Positions 6,452 to 13,320 of a stretch of DNA of 29,798 nt are shown here, one piece after another. Made by a program: the position numbers and the translations under genes. The notes below the pieces were generated by a model. It was not told the DNA's origin. It ran no database searches and saw only the letters and a program-made list of their open reading frames with translations. This DNA is from JAGQNK01 sp964573155 (GTDB lineage: Bacteria > Patescibacteriota > Saccharimonadia > Saccharimonadales > JAGQNK01): the NCBI GenBank assembly GCA_964573155.1, contig CAZNIN010000007.1:1-29798 (forward strand). The letters run 5' to 3'. The first letter of the stretch is position 1, and each line of letters opens with the position of its first letter.

Positions 6452-6481
6452 ATTGTACGGTGTAGTAAAACTGTTATGCAA
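6452..6481 (-). promoter_or_regulatory. Promoter of dcd/tmk-thyX
   Basis: TTGCAT (6476-6481), 18-bp spacer, TACAAT (6452-6457) on the minus strand. The start would fall near 6445, about 17 nt before the GTG start, leaving just room for GGGAGG. Confidence 0.55.
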
Positions 6482-6515
6482 GCTTTAGCACAATATTACA
6501 ACTATAATCTTGGAA

Positions 6516-6552
6516 AAAGAAAATGGTCCTGCTTCGAGGACCATTTTCTTTG
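6516..6552 (-). terminator. Terminator after rplA
   Basis: Twelve-base-pair stem GAAAATGGTCCT/AGGACCATTTTC (6519-6530 and 6537-6548) with loop GCTTCG. T tracts lie on both sides, so it probably works in both directions. It is 18 nt past the rplA stop. Confidence 0.85.
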
Positions 6553-6569
6553 TAGTAACCTAAGAGGAG

Positions 6570-7538
6570 CTAGTTCGCTTCGCTTGTGTCTACTGAAATA
6601 CTTGGACCCATGCTGGTAGCGACAAAGACCGACTTGACGTAGGATCCCTTTATGCTGGATGGCTTGTTGCCTTTTACTGATGCCAGCAATGCTTTGGCAT
6701 TTTCAGTTAGTTTGTCAGACCCGAAGCTTACTTTGCCGATGCCGACATGAATAATACCAGTGCTGTCGACACGATATTCTACACGTCCGGCTTTGGCTTC
6801 TTTGACTGCTTTTTCGACATCGGCAGTGACCGTGCCACTCTTGGGATTTGGCATCAGGCCTTTTGGACCAAGGACACGGGCGTATTTGCCTAGTTTTGCC
6901 ATCATAGTCGGAGTTGCGATGAGCACGTCAAAATCAATAGTGCCCTTATCGAGCTGCTGCAAGAACTCGTCACTGGCAGCAATATCAGCGCCTGCCTGTT
7001 TGGCCTTTGCGGCATCTTCAGTGTCTGCGAATACAGCGATACGGACAGACTTGCCGGTACCAGCTGGCAGAACGATTGTGTCACGAATGTTTTGATCAGC
7101 CTGGCGTGGATCAACACCTAGTCGTATGTGCAGTTCTACGGTAGCATCAAACTTGGTTGGATTCGTTTTAGTTGCAAGTTCGAGTGCCTGATTCAGACTG
7201 TACACTTTACCCTTCTCTACCTGCTCTGCGGCTTTACGGAATTTCTTGCCCTTACGTTCCAGCTTGCTGCGTATGTTCTGGACCTGTTTTGGCTTTTCTT
7301 CTTTCTCGGCTTCTGTCTTTTCGATTTTTCGAGCTTCTTTGGCTTCTTTTTCTTCGGCTTCCGCAATGGCCTTAGCACTGCGTTTACCGGCTTTGGCAAC
7401 AGTTTCTTTCTTTGGCTTTTCTTCGCTTAGGGTGCCCGCTCCCGCGATTGCTGATTCGATTTCAGCGATCGTGTTCTTTTCTGAAACGTCGAGTTTCAGC
7501 TTCTTTGCTTCTTCCAATAGTTCGGCTTTCTTTGCCAT
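6570..7538 (-). CDS. rplA: Ribosomal protein uL1 with N-terminal extension
   Basis: The L1 body starts near residue 94 (RKGKKFRKAAEQVEKGKVYS) and keeps LGVDPRQADQNIRDTIVLPA, GTGKSVRIAVFA and LGPKGLMPNPKSGTVT. L1 forms the mobile stalk at the 50S E site and can repress its own mRNA. The protein is 322 aa against about 230 normally. The extra 93 residues begin with a SAP/HeH-like helix pair (AELLEEAKKLKLDVSEKNTI, then AEIESAIAGA) and continue as a Lys/Glu/Ala-rich helical stretch. The start ATG at 7538 has AGGAGG in front. A hairpin that mimics the L1 site of 23S rRNA lies at 7556-7591. The last gene of the rplK unit. Confidence 0.95.
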   Translation of the reverse strand: MAKKAELLEEAKKLKLDVSEKNTIAEIESAIAGAGTLSEEKPKKETVAKAGKRSAKAIAEAEEKEAKEARKIEKTEAEKEEKPKQVQNIRSKLERKGKKFRKAAEQVEKGKVYSLNQALELATKTNPTKFDATVELHIRLGVDPRQADQNIRDTIVLPAGTGKSVRIAVFADTEDAAKAKQAGADIAASDEFLQQLDKGTIDFDVLIATPTMMAKLGKYARVLGPKGLMPNPKSGTVTADVEKAVKEAKAGRVEYRVDSTGIIHVGIGKVSFGSDKLTENAKALLASVKGNKPSSIKGSYVKSVFVATSMGPSISVDTSEAN

Positions 7539-7555
7539 GATTATTTCCTCCTGTG

Positions 7556-7591
7556 GTGCTATCGGCTGCGTAGGCCTCCCACTTGTAGCAT
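7556..7591 (-). promoter_or_regulatory. Probable L1-binding mRNA site (rRNA mimic)
   Basis: On the minus strand the outer stem TGCTA/TAGCA (7586-7590 and 7557-7561) encloses AGTGGGAGGC, the loop CTACGCA and GCCGA. The 23S rRNA helix 76-77 L1 site, as I recall it in E. coli, has strands GUGGGAGGC and AGCCGA in the same relation. The site lies 17 nt before the rplA start, so bound L1 would block initiation at rplA only. It is placed after the small ORF, not at the head of the operon as in E. coli. Confidence 0.65.
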
Positions 7592-7598
7592 TATTTTA

Positions 7599-7823
7599 TT
7601 AATCTTCGTAATGTTGCTGAACCGATACACCGAAAAGTGGTCTTCTTGGTATACCTCCCAATGATACGGGATCATATGCTCCAGTAAACAACGCTGCCTC
7701 GTTGCTCGGTACGACTACGGGGATTTCATCAGTAATATGATGATCGAGAGATTCGGTTAATTCATCGTACTCTCGTGCTGTTATACCTGCTTCGAATAAT
7801 TCGCCGGGAAAATATGTTGCCAT
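7599..7823 (-). CDS. Unrecognised 74-residue protein between rplK and rplA
   Basis: The product starts MATYFPGELFEAGITAREYD, is acidic in its first half, then has DEIPVVVPSNEAALFTGAYD and ends VSVQQHYED. It has no Cys, no membrane segment and no family I recognise. The ATG at 7823 lies one base after the rplK stop and the AGAGGG site is inside the rplK end, so translation is coupled to L11. An extra ORF between L11 and L1 is unusual because these genes are normally adjacent. It must be expressed at ribosomal-protein mRNA levels. The L1 site lies just after its stop. Confidence 0.65.
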   Translation of the reverse strand: MATYFPGELFEAGITAREYDELTESLDHHITDEIPVVVPSNEAALFTGAYDPVSLGGIPRRPLFGVSVQQHYED

Positions 7824-7824
7824 A

Positions 7825-8253
7825 TTATCCCTCTATTTCGACACCCATACTGCGGGCAGTTCCGGCCACCATCTTCTTGACCGCTTCGACATCATCAGTG
7901 TTCATGTCGCTGGCTTTGGTCTCGGCAATCTCTGTCAACTGAGCATCGGATAGCTTCTTCGACAGCTTTTCAGTATTCGGCTTGCCGGAACCCTTCTGTA
8001 CACCCAATGCCTTGCGGATCAGGTCGTCAGTCGGCGTACCGACGACGCGCCAGCTCATGGTGCGATCTTCATAGATAGTTAGGTGGACGGTCAGGTCCTG
8101 GCCTTGACGATCACGGGTCTCGTCATTGAATGGATTAATGAAATCCATCATGTTCACACCGTACTGACCGAGCGTGCTACCTACTGGAGGTGCTGCGCTG
8201 GCCTGGCCGCCTTTGATTTTCATTTTTAAATTTGCTTTTACAGCTTTTGCCAT
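7825..8253 (-). CDS. rplK: Ribosomal protein uL11
   Basis: The 142-residue protein binds the GTPase-associated centre of 23S rRNA with L10. The N-terminal domain has KIKGGQASAAPPVGSTLGQY and GVNMMDFINPFN, with the conserved Pro-Pro hinge. The C-terminal RNA-binding domain has KGSGKPNTEK and ends AGTARSMGVEIEG. Length is normal. The start ATG at 8253 has AAGGAG upstream. It is the first gene of a three-gene unit (rplK, small ORF, rplA) from the promoter at 8333-8361, with a leader of about 72 nt. Confidence 0.97.
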   Translation of the reverse strand: MAKAVKANLKMKIKGGQASAAPPVGSTLGQYGVNMMDFINPFNDETRDRQGQDLTVHLTIYEDRTMSWRVVGTPTDDLIRKALGVQKGSGKPNTEKLSKKLSDAQLTEIAETKASDMNTDDVEAVKKMVAGTARSMGVEIEG

Positions 8254-8332
8254 AGTTAATACTCCTTATGCGAACAAGTCAGATTGAAGTGTCTGCTGGT
8301 TCTCCTACCTTTTAGTAGTGCGTAACTAATAG

Positions 8333-8361
8333 ATTCTACTATAAATTACCCCTGTTGTCCA
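8333..8361 (-). promoter_or_regulatory. rplK promoter
   Basis: Minus strand TGGACA (8356-8361), 17 bp, TAGAAT (8333-8338), each one base from consensus. The leader (8254-8326) shows no terminator and no L1-site-like motif. Further upstream an inverted repeat CAAAATG/CATTTTG (8400-8418) may mark the 3' end of the preceding transcript, but it lacks a T tract. Confidence 0.65.
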
Positions 8362-8470
8362 TTTATCAGACAAACCTGTGGTTTTTCTCTTCGCGGTGGC
8401 AAAATGGAATACATTTTGTCGGGCTCCTCTTTCCCCTTGATCGTTAGTAATGAATTTCTAATTCACAAGA

Positions 8471-8701
8471 TTAAAGGCTGCCTCTTTTCTTGTACATCAA
8501 GGCGGTGGCGCCTACAAATGTTACAGTGCTTATTGCAATTGCGCCTGGTGTTTGTAGTTGTTCGGGTATCACATCCATGTCGTCTGCAAGTATGCCTGCA
8601 GCATTGATGCCAATCAGTGATGAAGCAAAAAATGTTATCGAGGCATCAAGAAACTTTCGTGCAATTGTTCTTTCATTCTCGGGATTTTGTTCGTGCTGCA
8701 T
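8471..8701 (-). CDS. Small two-helix membrane protein (76 aa)
   Basis: The product begins MQHEQNPENERTIARKFLDA, followed by two hydrophobic stretches at about residues 22-41 (ITFFASSLIGINAAGIL) and 52-70 (GAIAISTVTFVGATALMY), and ends KKRGSL. A hairpin in the membrane with a charged N-terminus is likely. The ATG at 8701 has AGGAGATG and lies 15 nt after the nusG stop, so it is part of the secE-nusG unit. Family not recognised. Its place beside secE may mean a role at the membrane during translation, but that is only context. Confidence 0.65.
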   Translation of the reverse strand: MQHEQNPENERTIARKFLDASITFFASSLIGINAAGILADDMDVIPEQLQTPGAIAISTVTFVGATALMYKKRGSL

Positions 8702-8716
8702 TCCACATCTCCTGAA

Positions 8717-9259
8717 TTACACTCGTTTTACTTGCAGGCTGTCGAGTTCGACGGGAGTTTCGCGACCAAACATGTTGACCAGCACCTTGAGCTTGCCTTT
8801 AGCGGCGTCAATTTCGCTGATAGTTCCGTCAAAGCCTTTGAATGGTCCATCGGTAATGTTTACAACCTCGCCAATGTTGTAGTCGATCTTGTGCTTTGGC
8901 TCTTCGCGGCCCATGCGCTTCATGATCTTTTCCATCTCTTCGTCGCTGACAGGAGTAGGCTCTGCGCCAGAACCGACGAATCCCGTAACGGACGGCGTGT
9001 TGCGAACGATATACCATGCATCCTCGCTCATCTTCATCTGGACCATGACATAGCCCTGAAAGATTCGCTTTTCGACAACCTTGCGTTTACCGTTCTTCAC
9101 CTCAATCATTTTTTCTTTTGGTACGAGTACTTGAAAGATTTTGTCTTTCATGTCAAGGCTTTCGGCGCGTTGGCGGATGCTTTCTGCGACTTTTTCTTCA
9201 TATCCACTATAGGTATGGATTGCGTACCATTGTTTGCTTGTATCGTATCGTTTACTCAT
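8717..9259 (-). CDS. nusG: Transcription elongation factor NusG
   Basis: The 180-residue factor binds RNA polymerase and links it to ribosome or Rho. The NGN domain starts SKQWYAIHTYSGYEEKVAES and includes KRIFQGYVMVQMKM and NTPSVTGFVG. The C-terminal KOW domain has IGEVVNITDGPFKGFDGTIS and ends LDSLQVKRV. The ATG at 9259 is preferred: the frame is open to 9379 but that part overlaps secE. The AAGGA site is about 12 nt upstream, longer than ideal. secE ends 28 nt before it, the usual secE-nusG order. Confidence 0.95.
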   Translation of the reverse strand: MSKRYDTSKQWYAIHTYSGYEEKVAESIRQRAESLDMKDKIFQVLVPKEKMIEVKNGKRKVVEKRIFQGYVMVQMKMSEDAWYIVRNTPSVTGFVGSGAEPTPVSDEEMEKIMKRMGREEPKHKIDYNIGEVVNITDGPFKGFDGTISEIDAAKGKLKVLVNMFGRETPVELDSLQVKRV

Positions 9260-9287
9260 GAGAACGTGAATTCCTTTCCAGTACTTA

Positions 9288-9710
9288 TTAGGTGAGCAGT
9301 TGTTTAAACACTTTATCCAGACCGTAGTCGAGGATAGCGATGAAGCCCGAAATCGCAGCAGCGAATACAAACACTGCAAGCGTCAGTTTGGCTGTTTCCC
9401 CTCGCTTTGGCCATTCAACAAGCCGAAGTTCTTTCCAGCTGTTCGCAAAATAGCCTATCCCAAGGATCTTATATAGAATGCGGCCAACAAAACGGAATGG
9501 TTTGGTTTTGAACGGTCGCAACAAGAAACTGAACGGACCAGCTATACGTGCTGCAGCGCGACCGGCTGCTTTAACTGGTTTGTTAGCCTGGCTTGCTGCT
9601 TGTTTGACACGTCGTTTTTTGGGCGTGCTTTCGGCAGCTTTGGCACGTTTTTCTCGGACTGTTTCTGATTTTTTTACTACTCGCCGCTTTTTTTGCTTGT
9701 CTTCGGCCAT
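9288..9710 (-). CDS. secE: Preprotein translocase subunit SecE with basic N-terminal extension
   Basis: SecE clamps SecY in the protein-conducting channel. The family core is residues 87-140: YFANSWKELRLVEWPKRGET, then one membrane helix (about 108-127, LTLAVFVFAAAISGFIAIL). Minimal SecE is about 60 aa. Here residues 1-85 add a strongly basic, Ala/Lys/Arg-rich cytoplasmic tail (KKRRVVKK, KKRRVKQAA) plus an amphipathic PFSFLLRPFKTKPFRFVGRI stretch. The start ATG at 9710 has AAGGAG. It is first in the secE-nusG-small-membrane-protein unit. Confidence 0.92.
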   Translation of the reverse strand: MAEDKQKKRRVVKKSETVREKRAKAAESTPKKRRVKQAASQANKPVKAAGRAAARIAGPFSFLLRPFKTKPFRFVGRILYKILGIGYFANSWKELRLVEWPKRGETAKLTLAVFVFAAAISGFIAILDYGLDKVFKQLLT

Positions 9711-9745
9711 CGGTTTACTCCTTGAGAAAACTCCCTAAACTTAAA

Positions 9746-9770
9746 AAAACTACCATAATGGTAGTTGCGA
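9746..9770 (-). terminator. Terminator overlapping the secE promoter region
   Basis: Stem AACTACCA/TGGTAGTT with a 3-nt loop and seven Ts on the minus strand. It probably ends the guanylate-kinase-like transcript, whose stop is 60 nt upstream. A possible secE promoter, TTGACT, 16 bp, TATGGT, overlaps the same bases (about 9752-9780), so the -10 would lie inside the hairpin. Confidence 0.7.
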
Positions 9771-9829
9771 ATGAGTCAATACTAACACAATGAACTTGAT
9801 AAATAAAGAGGCCGTGCTGTGAATAATAT

Positions 9830-10564
9830 CTAAATGGTCTGGGATATTCTTTTCATGTATGAGAGTAGTGCCGCTCCAGTTTGACGACCGTGTTCTTCGG
9901 GTGTGCCGCCGCGCTTTGCGATCTCTATGAGCTGAGCCGCAGCTTCATGCGCCGGCTGGTTATTGTTCTCGAGCCACCAGATTTGATCTCCTTGCTCAAG
10001 TGACCATGCAATGTTGGCTATTCCTTCTTCTATGCGTTTGCGGGCTTGGTCTGAGGAGATAGTACTCTCGCGGGTCAGAAATCGTTCATTCCAGAGTGAT
10101 GCCTCGGTAGTCAGTGCTACCTTTTTCAGTGTCTTAAAAGGCAGCGACTGAAGAGCTGCGATAGAGTTGGGTAATGCGTCGAGCATCATGTAGGTATGTG
10201 AATAATCTGAAGCAAGCGACCCATACACGTGGCGGGTTGTTGGGTGGACGGCGATCTGGACGAGTTCACGCCGTTGGATTTGAGCTAAGATATCAGTAAG
10301 CGTACTTTCATTTTGGTCGAGAAAACGATACGTGTCTGAGGATTCGTTCGGACGTCTTGGTCTTGTTGTGAAGCTGTTTACGCGAGCAAAATCAGCGTCG
10401 ATTGAGACAACAGAATTCATAACGGTCGTCTTACCAACTGCCGAAGGTCCAATAACAGCGACCAGAGTTACTGCGCTGAGTGCATGAAGTACATCCTGGC
10501 CAGGTGCATAATTTGTCGCTGCTTGCTCAATCCGACTGGTCAACTTTTCGATTTGCCCTGACAT
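9830..10564 (-). CDS. Guanylate-kinase-like P-loop protein (244 aa)
   Basis: The N-terminal part has TLVAVIGPSAVGKTTVMNSV (P-loop GPSAVGKTT) and, after it, NSFTTRPRRPNESSDTYRFL. The second matches the GMP-binding TTRPxRxxExxxxxYxF pattern of guanylate kinase. The family reaction is GMP + ATP to GDP + ADP, but later regions (VHPTTRHVYGSLAS; HTYMMLDALP) are divergent, so another substrate is possible. The start ATG at 10564 is chosen because the longer frame to 10672 crosses the divergent promoter. No Shine-Dalgarno site is visible. A minus-strand TATACT lies at 10608-10613. The final residues QTGAALLSYMKRISQTI are unassigned. Confidence 0.65.
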   Translation of the reverse strand: MSGQIEKLTSRIEQAATNYAPGQDVLHALSAVTLVAVIGPSAVGKTTVMNSVVSIDADFARVNSFTTRPRRPNESSDTYRFLDQNESTLTDILAQIQRRELVQIAVHPTTRHVYGSLASDYSHTYMMLDALPNSIAALQSLPFKTLKKVALTTEASLWNERFLTRESTISSDQARKRIEEGIANIAWSLEQGDQIWWLENNNQPAHEAAAQLIEIAKRGGTPEEHGRQTGAALLSYMKRISQTI

Positions 10565-10607
10565 GCAGCAATGGTAGCACACTGACAGATGCCCCTGGAT
10601 GGTTGCT

Positions 10608-10617
10608 AGTATATAAT
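10608..10617. promoter_or_regulatory. Overlapping divergent -10 boxes
   Basis: Minus TATACT (10608-10613) for the kinase-like gene and plus TATAAT (10612-10617) for the glycosyltransferase overlap by two bases. Neither has a good -35. The plus start point falls at about 10624-10626, on the start codon. Confidence 0.45.
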
Positions 10618-10625
10618 CAAAGATA

Positions 10626-12125
10626 ATGTTTATGATAATGGTTTTCGTCAGTGTATTTTTGGAATGGCTCATCTATGCCATTCCTTTTATTTGGAAATAT
10701 CGTGCTATTGCTGTTGCGTTGCCGCTGACCTTGGTGGCGTTTGGTTCTTCTGGTGTTGCTCTAACATATTGGAATGTCTGGGTGCCTTTGTTGCTTGTGG
10801 CTTCGATATTTCGAAATATAAATTTGCTGAGGATTGCTAAGGGGCGGATGCATGAACGTTATTTACACCGTATGACCAGACGAACAGGGCTTATATTGGG
10901 CCTTACTCAGTTGGTTCTTGGTGCGCTTGTATTCCGTCTGGATATTGCTTGGGACAGTATTCAAGCTGGGCTGGTTGCCGTACAGGCATACGTTGCTTTT
11001 CTCGTATTTATCTTGACGTTGCGGAATATATACAAGACAAGACATCGACCAATACTAAACTCATATACCGACAAAGAACTGCCGACGGTAACGGTTGCGG
11101 TTCCTGCGCGCAACGAAACTCCAGAGCTCGAAGATTGTTTACGCTCGATTATTGCCAACAATTATCCAAAATTCGAAGTCCTCGTGTTGGATGATTGCTC
11201 GCGCGATAAAACTCCGGAAATCATTAAGGGCTTTGCTCAAGATGGAGTTCGTTTCATAAAAGGCGCGGAACCGAGCGAAAGCTGGCTGGCGAAAAACCAG
11301 GCTTACGACAGGCTTGCCGATGAAGCTAACGGCGAGATTATATTGTTTTGTGGGGTAGATGTCCGTTTTGGTCCTGAGACTATCCGTGCTCTTGTGACGA
11401 CAATGTTGGATCGCCGGAAGGACATGATAAGTGTGATGCCGCGTCGGCTTCAAAGTAAGCCATTGGAGTCGATAATCCAGCCGATGCGATACTGGTGGGA
11501 GCTGGTTCTACCACGCCGGATATTTAACCGTCCGCCTGTACTCAGTACGTGCTGGGTGATACGCCGAAAAGTTCTGAAGCAATATGGTGGTTTTGAGGCT
11601 GTTCATCGTGCGATCCTTCCTGAGGGATACTTTGCACGAGAAGTTGTCAAAAATGATGGCTATAGTTTTATACGGGCGGATGATGTGCTGGATGTCCAAA
11701 CCAGAAAACCTGTCCAGGCCCAGCGAGAAACAGCAATTCGCACGAGATATCCGCAGCTCAAACGAAGACCGGAGTGGGTTATGTGTCTTGTGATAGTTGA
11801 GTTGGTGCTTTTTATCTTACCGATCGCCGTTTTGTTAACGGGGTGGTGGCAAGGCTTTAGCACTATACATGCCGTGGCAGGTGTAGCATATTTGTGTGTC
11901 GTATTAACACACGTGGCTATAGTTCAAATAAGCGATCCTGCAAATGTTCTGGTTGCGGTATTTAATTTCCCTATCGTTGCTTTCGTTGAGCTCTACCTAG
12001 GTCTCAAGTCTATGATCCAATACGAATTTTCGACGGTAGTCTGGAAAGACAGAAACATTTGTGTACCGGTAATGCACGTAGTGCCTCATCTCCCACCGGT
12101 TGAAGATGCAGCTCGATCTCTCTAA
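10626..12125 (+). CDS. Membrane glycosyltransferase, family 2
   Basis: 499 aa. Residues 1-140 hold about four hydrophobic segments, the GT2 catalytic domain follows, and about three helices lie at 375-475. The domain has TVTVAVPARNETPELEDCLR, FEVLVLDDCSRDKT, NGEIILFCGVDVRF (the VDV in the place of DxD) and LPEGYFARE, where the ED-type acid of processive enzymes would be. A nucleotide-sugar-dependent polymer or lipid-linked glycan role at the inner membrane is likely. The substrate is not deducible. The ATG at 10626 has no Shine-Dalgarno site and lies 8 nt after TATAAT, so the mRNA is probably leaderless. It ends 11 nt from the convergent kinase gene. Confidence 0.85.
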   Translation: MFMIMVFVSVFLEWLIYAIPFIWKYRAIAVALPLTLVAFGSSGVALTYWNVWVPLLLVASIFRNINLLRIAKGRMHERYLHRMTRRTGLILGLTQLVLGALVFRLDIAWDSIQAGLVAVQAYVAFLVFILTLRNIYKTRHRPILNSYTDKELPTVTVAVPARNETPELEDCLRSIIANNYPKFEVLVLDDCSRDKTPEIIKGFAQDGVRFIKGAEPSESWLAKNQAYDRLADEANGEIILFCGVDVRFGPETIRALVTTMLDRRKDMISVMPRRLQSKPLESIIQPMRYWWELVLPRRIFNRPPVLSTCWVIRRKVLKQYGGFEAVHRAILPEGYFAREVVKNDGYSFIRADDVLDVQTRKPVQAQRETAIRTRYPQLKRRPEWVMCLVIVELVLFILPIAVLLTGWWQGFSTIHAVAGVAYLCVVLTHVAIVQISDPANVLVAVFNFPIVAFVELYLGLKSMIQYEFSTVVWKDRNICVPVMHVVPHLPPVEDAARSL

Positions 12126-12136
12126 TAAATCATCTG

Positions 12137-13252
12137 TTACTTTAGGTTTGGGACAAAAATTGTAAATACAGAACCTTTACCGAGTTCGCTCTCAACGCTC
12201 ATCTCTGCATGAAGTAATCGTGCGAGTTTCATGGTCACGTAGAGCCCTAGGCCGGTGCCGCTTGTTTCACGGGTTTGAAAGTTTTCTGCTCGAAAGAACT
12301 TATCAAAGATTTTTTCTCTATCTGACTTACTGATTCCGCTGCCTGTGTCTGCGACATAAAACTCTACGCCTTTTGGTTTGTTCTTCGCGCCAATAGTCAC
12401 GTGGCCAGATTGCGTATACTTTATTGCATTAGTAATAAAATTTTGCAAAATCTCATGCACGTACAGCCGGCTTGACTGAAGTAACTCGAGGCCGGGATCT
12501 ATTTCTGCTTTGAGTTGTAGTTGTTTTGACTCGGCATCGGGTTTGTAAGATTTTTCCAGTTCTCTTACCAAATCATGTACGTTGATTGACTCGATGTCTA
12601 CGGTCAATGCACCTCGTTCTGCGCGCGAAAGCATAGAGAGATCATTTATCATTGCTGACAAGAAATTGAGTTGAGAATGTGCTTCTTTGAGCGCGTCTTC
12701 GACGGGAGCGCTCTTGAGTCCCGATTTTTCAAAGATATACCGTGCGTTACTGAGGTTACCTTCGGCAATGGTGATTGGCGTTCGTAGTTCGTGACTCACC
12801 ACACTGATGAACTCGTCGCGTTCTTCTTCTAATGATTTCTCACGAGTTATATCACGCAAGAGAATAACATAACCCTTTTGGCCGCGTTGGCCATAACCGA
12901 GCTTTACCGGCGCTATTGATGTATACAGACTTATTCGCTCTTCATCTGGATAGACAAGCTTCCATTCTCGTGACGTGTAGGCGGTCGTGGCTTTGCCGAT
13001 GACCTCGCGTAAATCAAGTTTTTGATCATTCTTGTCGATAAGATGCAGAACGTCAGTAATGAGTTTGCCCTTTAGGCTGGAGTTGACGTCGAGTATATTG
13101 AGGGCCGCACCATTGCTTATCGCAACCTTCAGGTTTTCGTCGATAGCAATAACGCCATCCCCCATGCTATTGATAAGGCTGTTCAGGCGTTCACGTTCGA
13201 GCTGGACGGATTTGGCAGACGCGACAATTGGCATGCGCGGTCGTTTATTCAT
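12137..13252 (-). CDS. Soluble PAS-domain sensor histidine kinase
   Basis: 371 aa. A PAS domain (about 20-135, NSMGDGVIAIDENLKVAISN) and then HisKA with FISVVSHELRTPIT (His154). HATPase follows with N box QNFITNAIKYT, G1 ADTGSGIS, F box FDKFFRAEN and G2 GTGLGLYV. All catalytic boxes are intact. There is no membrane helix and no signal peptide, so it senses a cytoplasmic cue or works with a partner. No response regulator is adjacent, which makes it an orphan. The ATG at 13252 lies 7 nt after TATAAT with no ribosome site, so it is probably leaderless. An inverted repeat surrounds that -10. Confidence 0.92.
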   Translation of the reverse strand: MNKRPRMPIVASAKSVQLERERLNSLINSMGDGVIAIDENLKVAISNGAALNILDVNSSLKGKLITDVLHLIDKNDQKLDLREVIGKATTAYTSREWKLVYPDEERISLYTSIAPVKLGYGQRGQKGYVILLRDITREKSLEEERDEFISVVSHELRTPITIAEGNLSNARYIFEKSGLKSAPVEDALKEAHSQLNFLSAMINDLSMLSRAERGALTVDIESINVHDLVRELEKSYKPDAESKQLQLKAEIDPGLELLQSSRLYVHEILQNFITNAIKYTQSGHVTIGAKNKPKGVEFYVADTGSGISKSDREKIFDKFFRAENFQTRETSGTGLGLYVTMKLARLLHAEMSVESELGKGSVFTIFVPNLK

Positions 13253-13283
13253 GAAGCCTATTATACTTGTGCTTGTAGGCTTC
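13253..13283. repeat. Inverted repeat around the kinase -10 box
   Basis: GAAGCCTA (13253-13260) and TAGGCTTC (13276-13283) form a perfect 8-bp inverted repeat. The kinase -10, TATAAT on the minus strand at 13260-13265, lies between the arms. A third related copy, GAGCCTAC, lies at about 13299-13306 and can pair with the TAGGC arm. Candidate operator or RNA switch. Confidence 0.5.
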
Positions 13284-13320
13284 CCAAAACAAAAGTGACG
13301 AGCCTACCTCCCAAAATATG

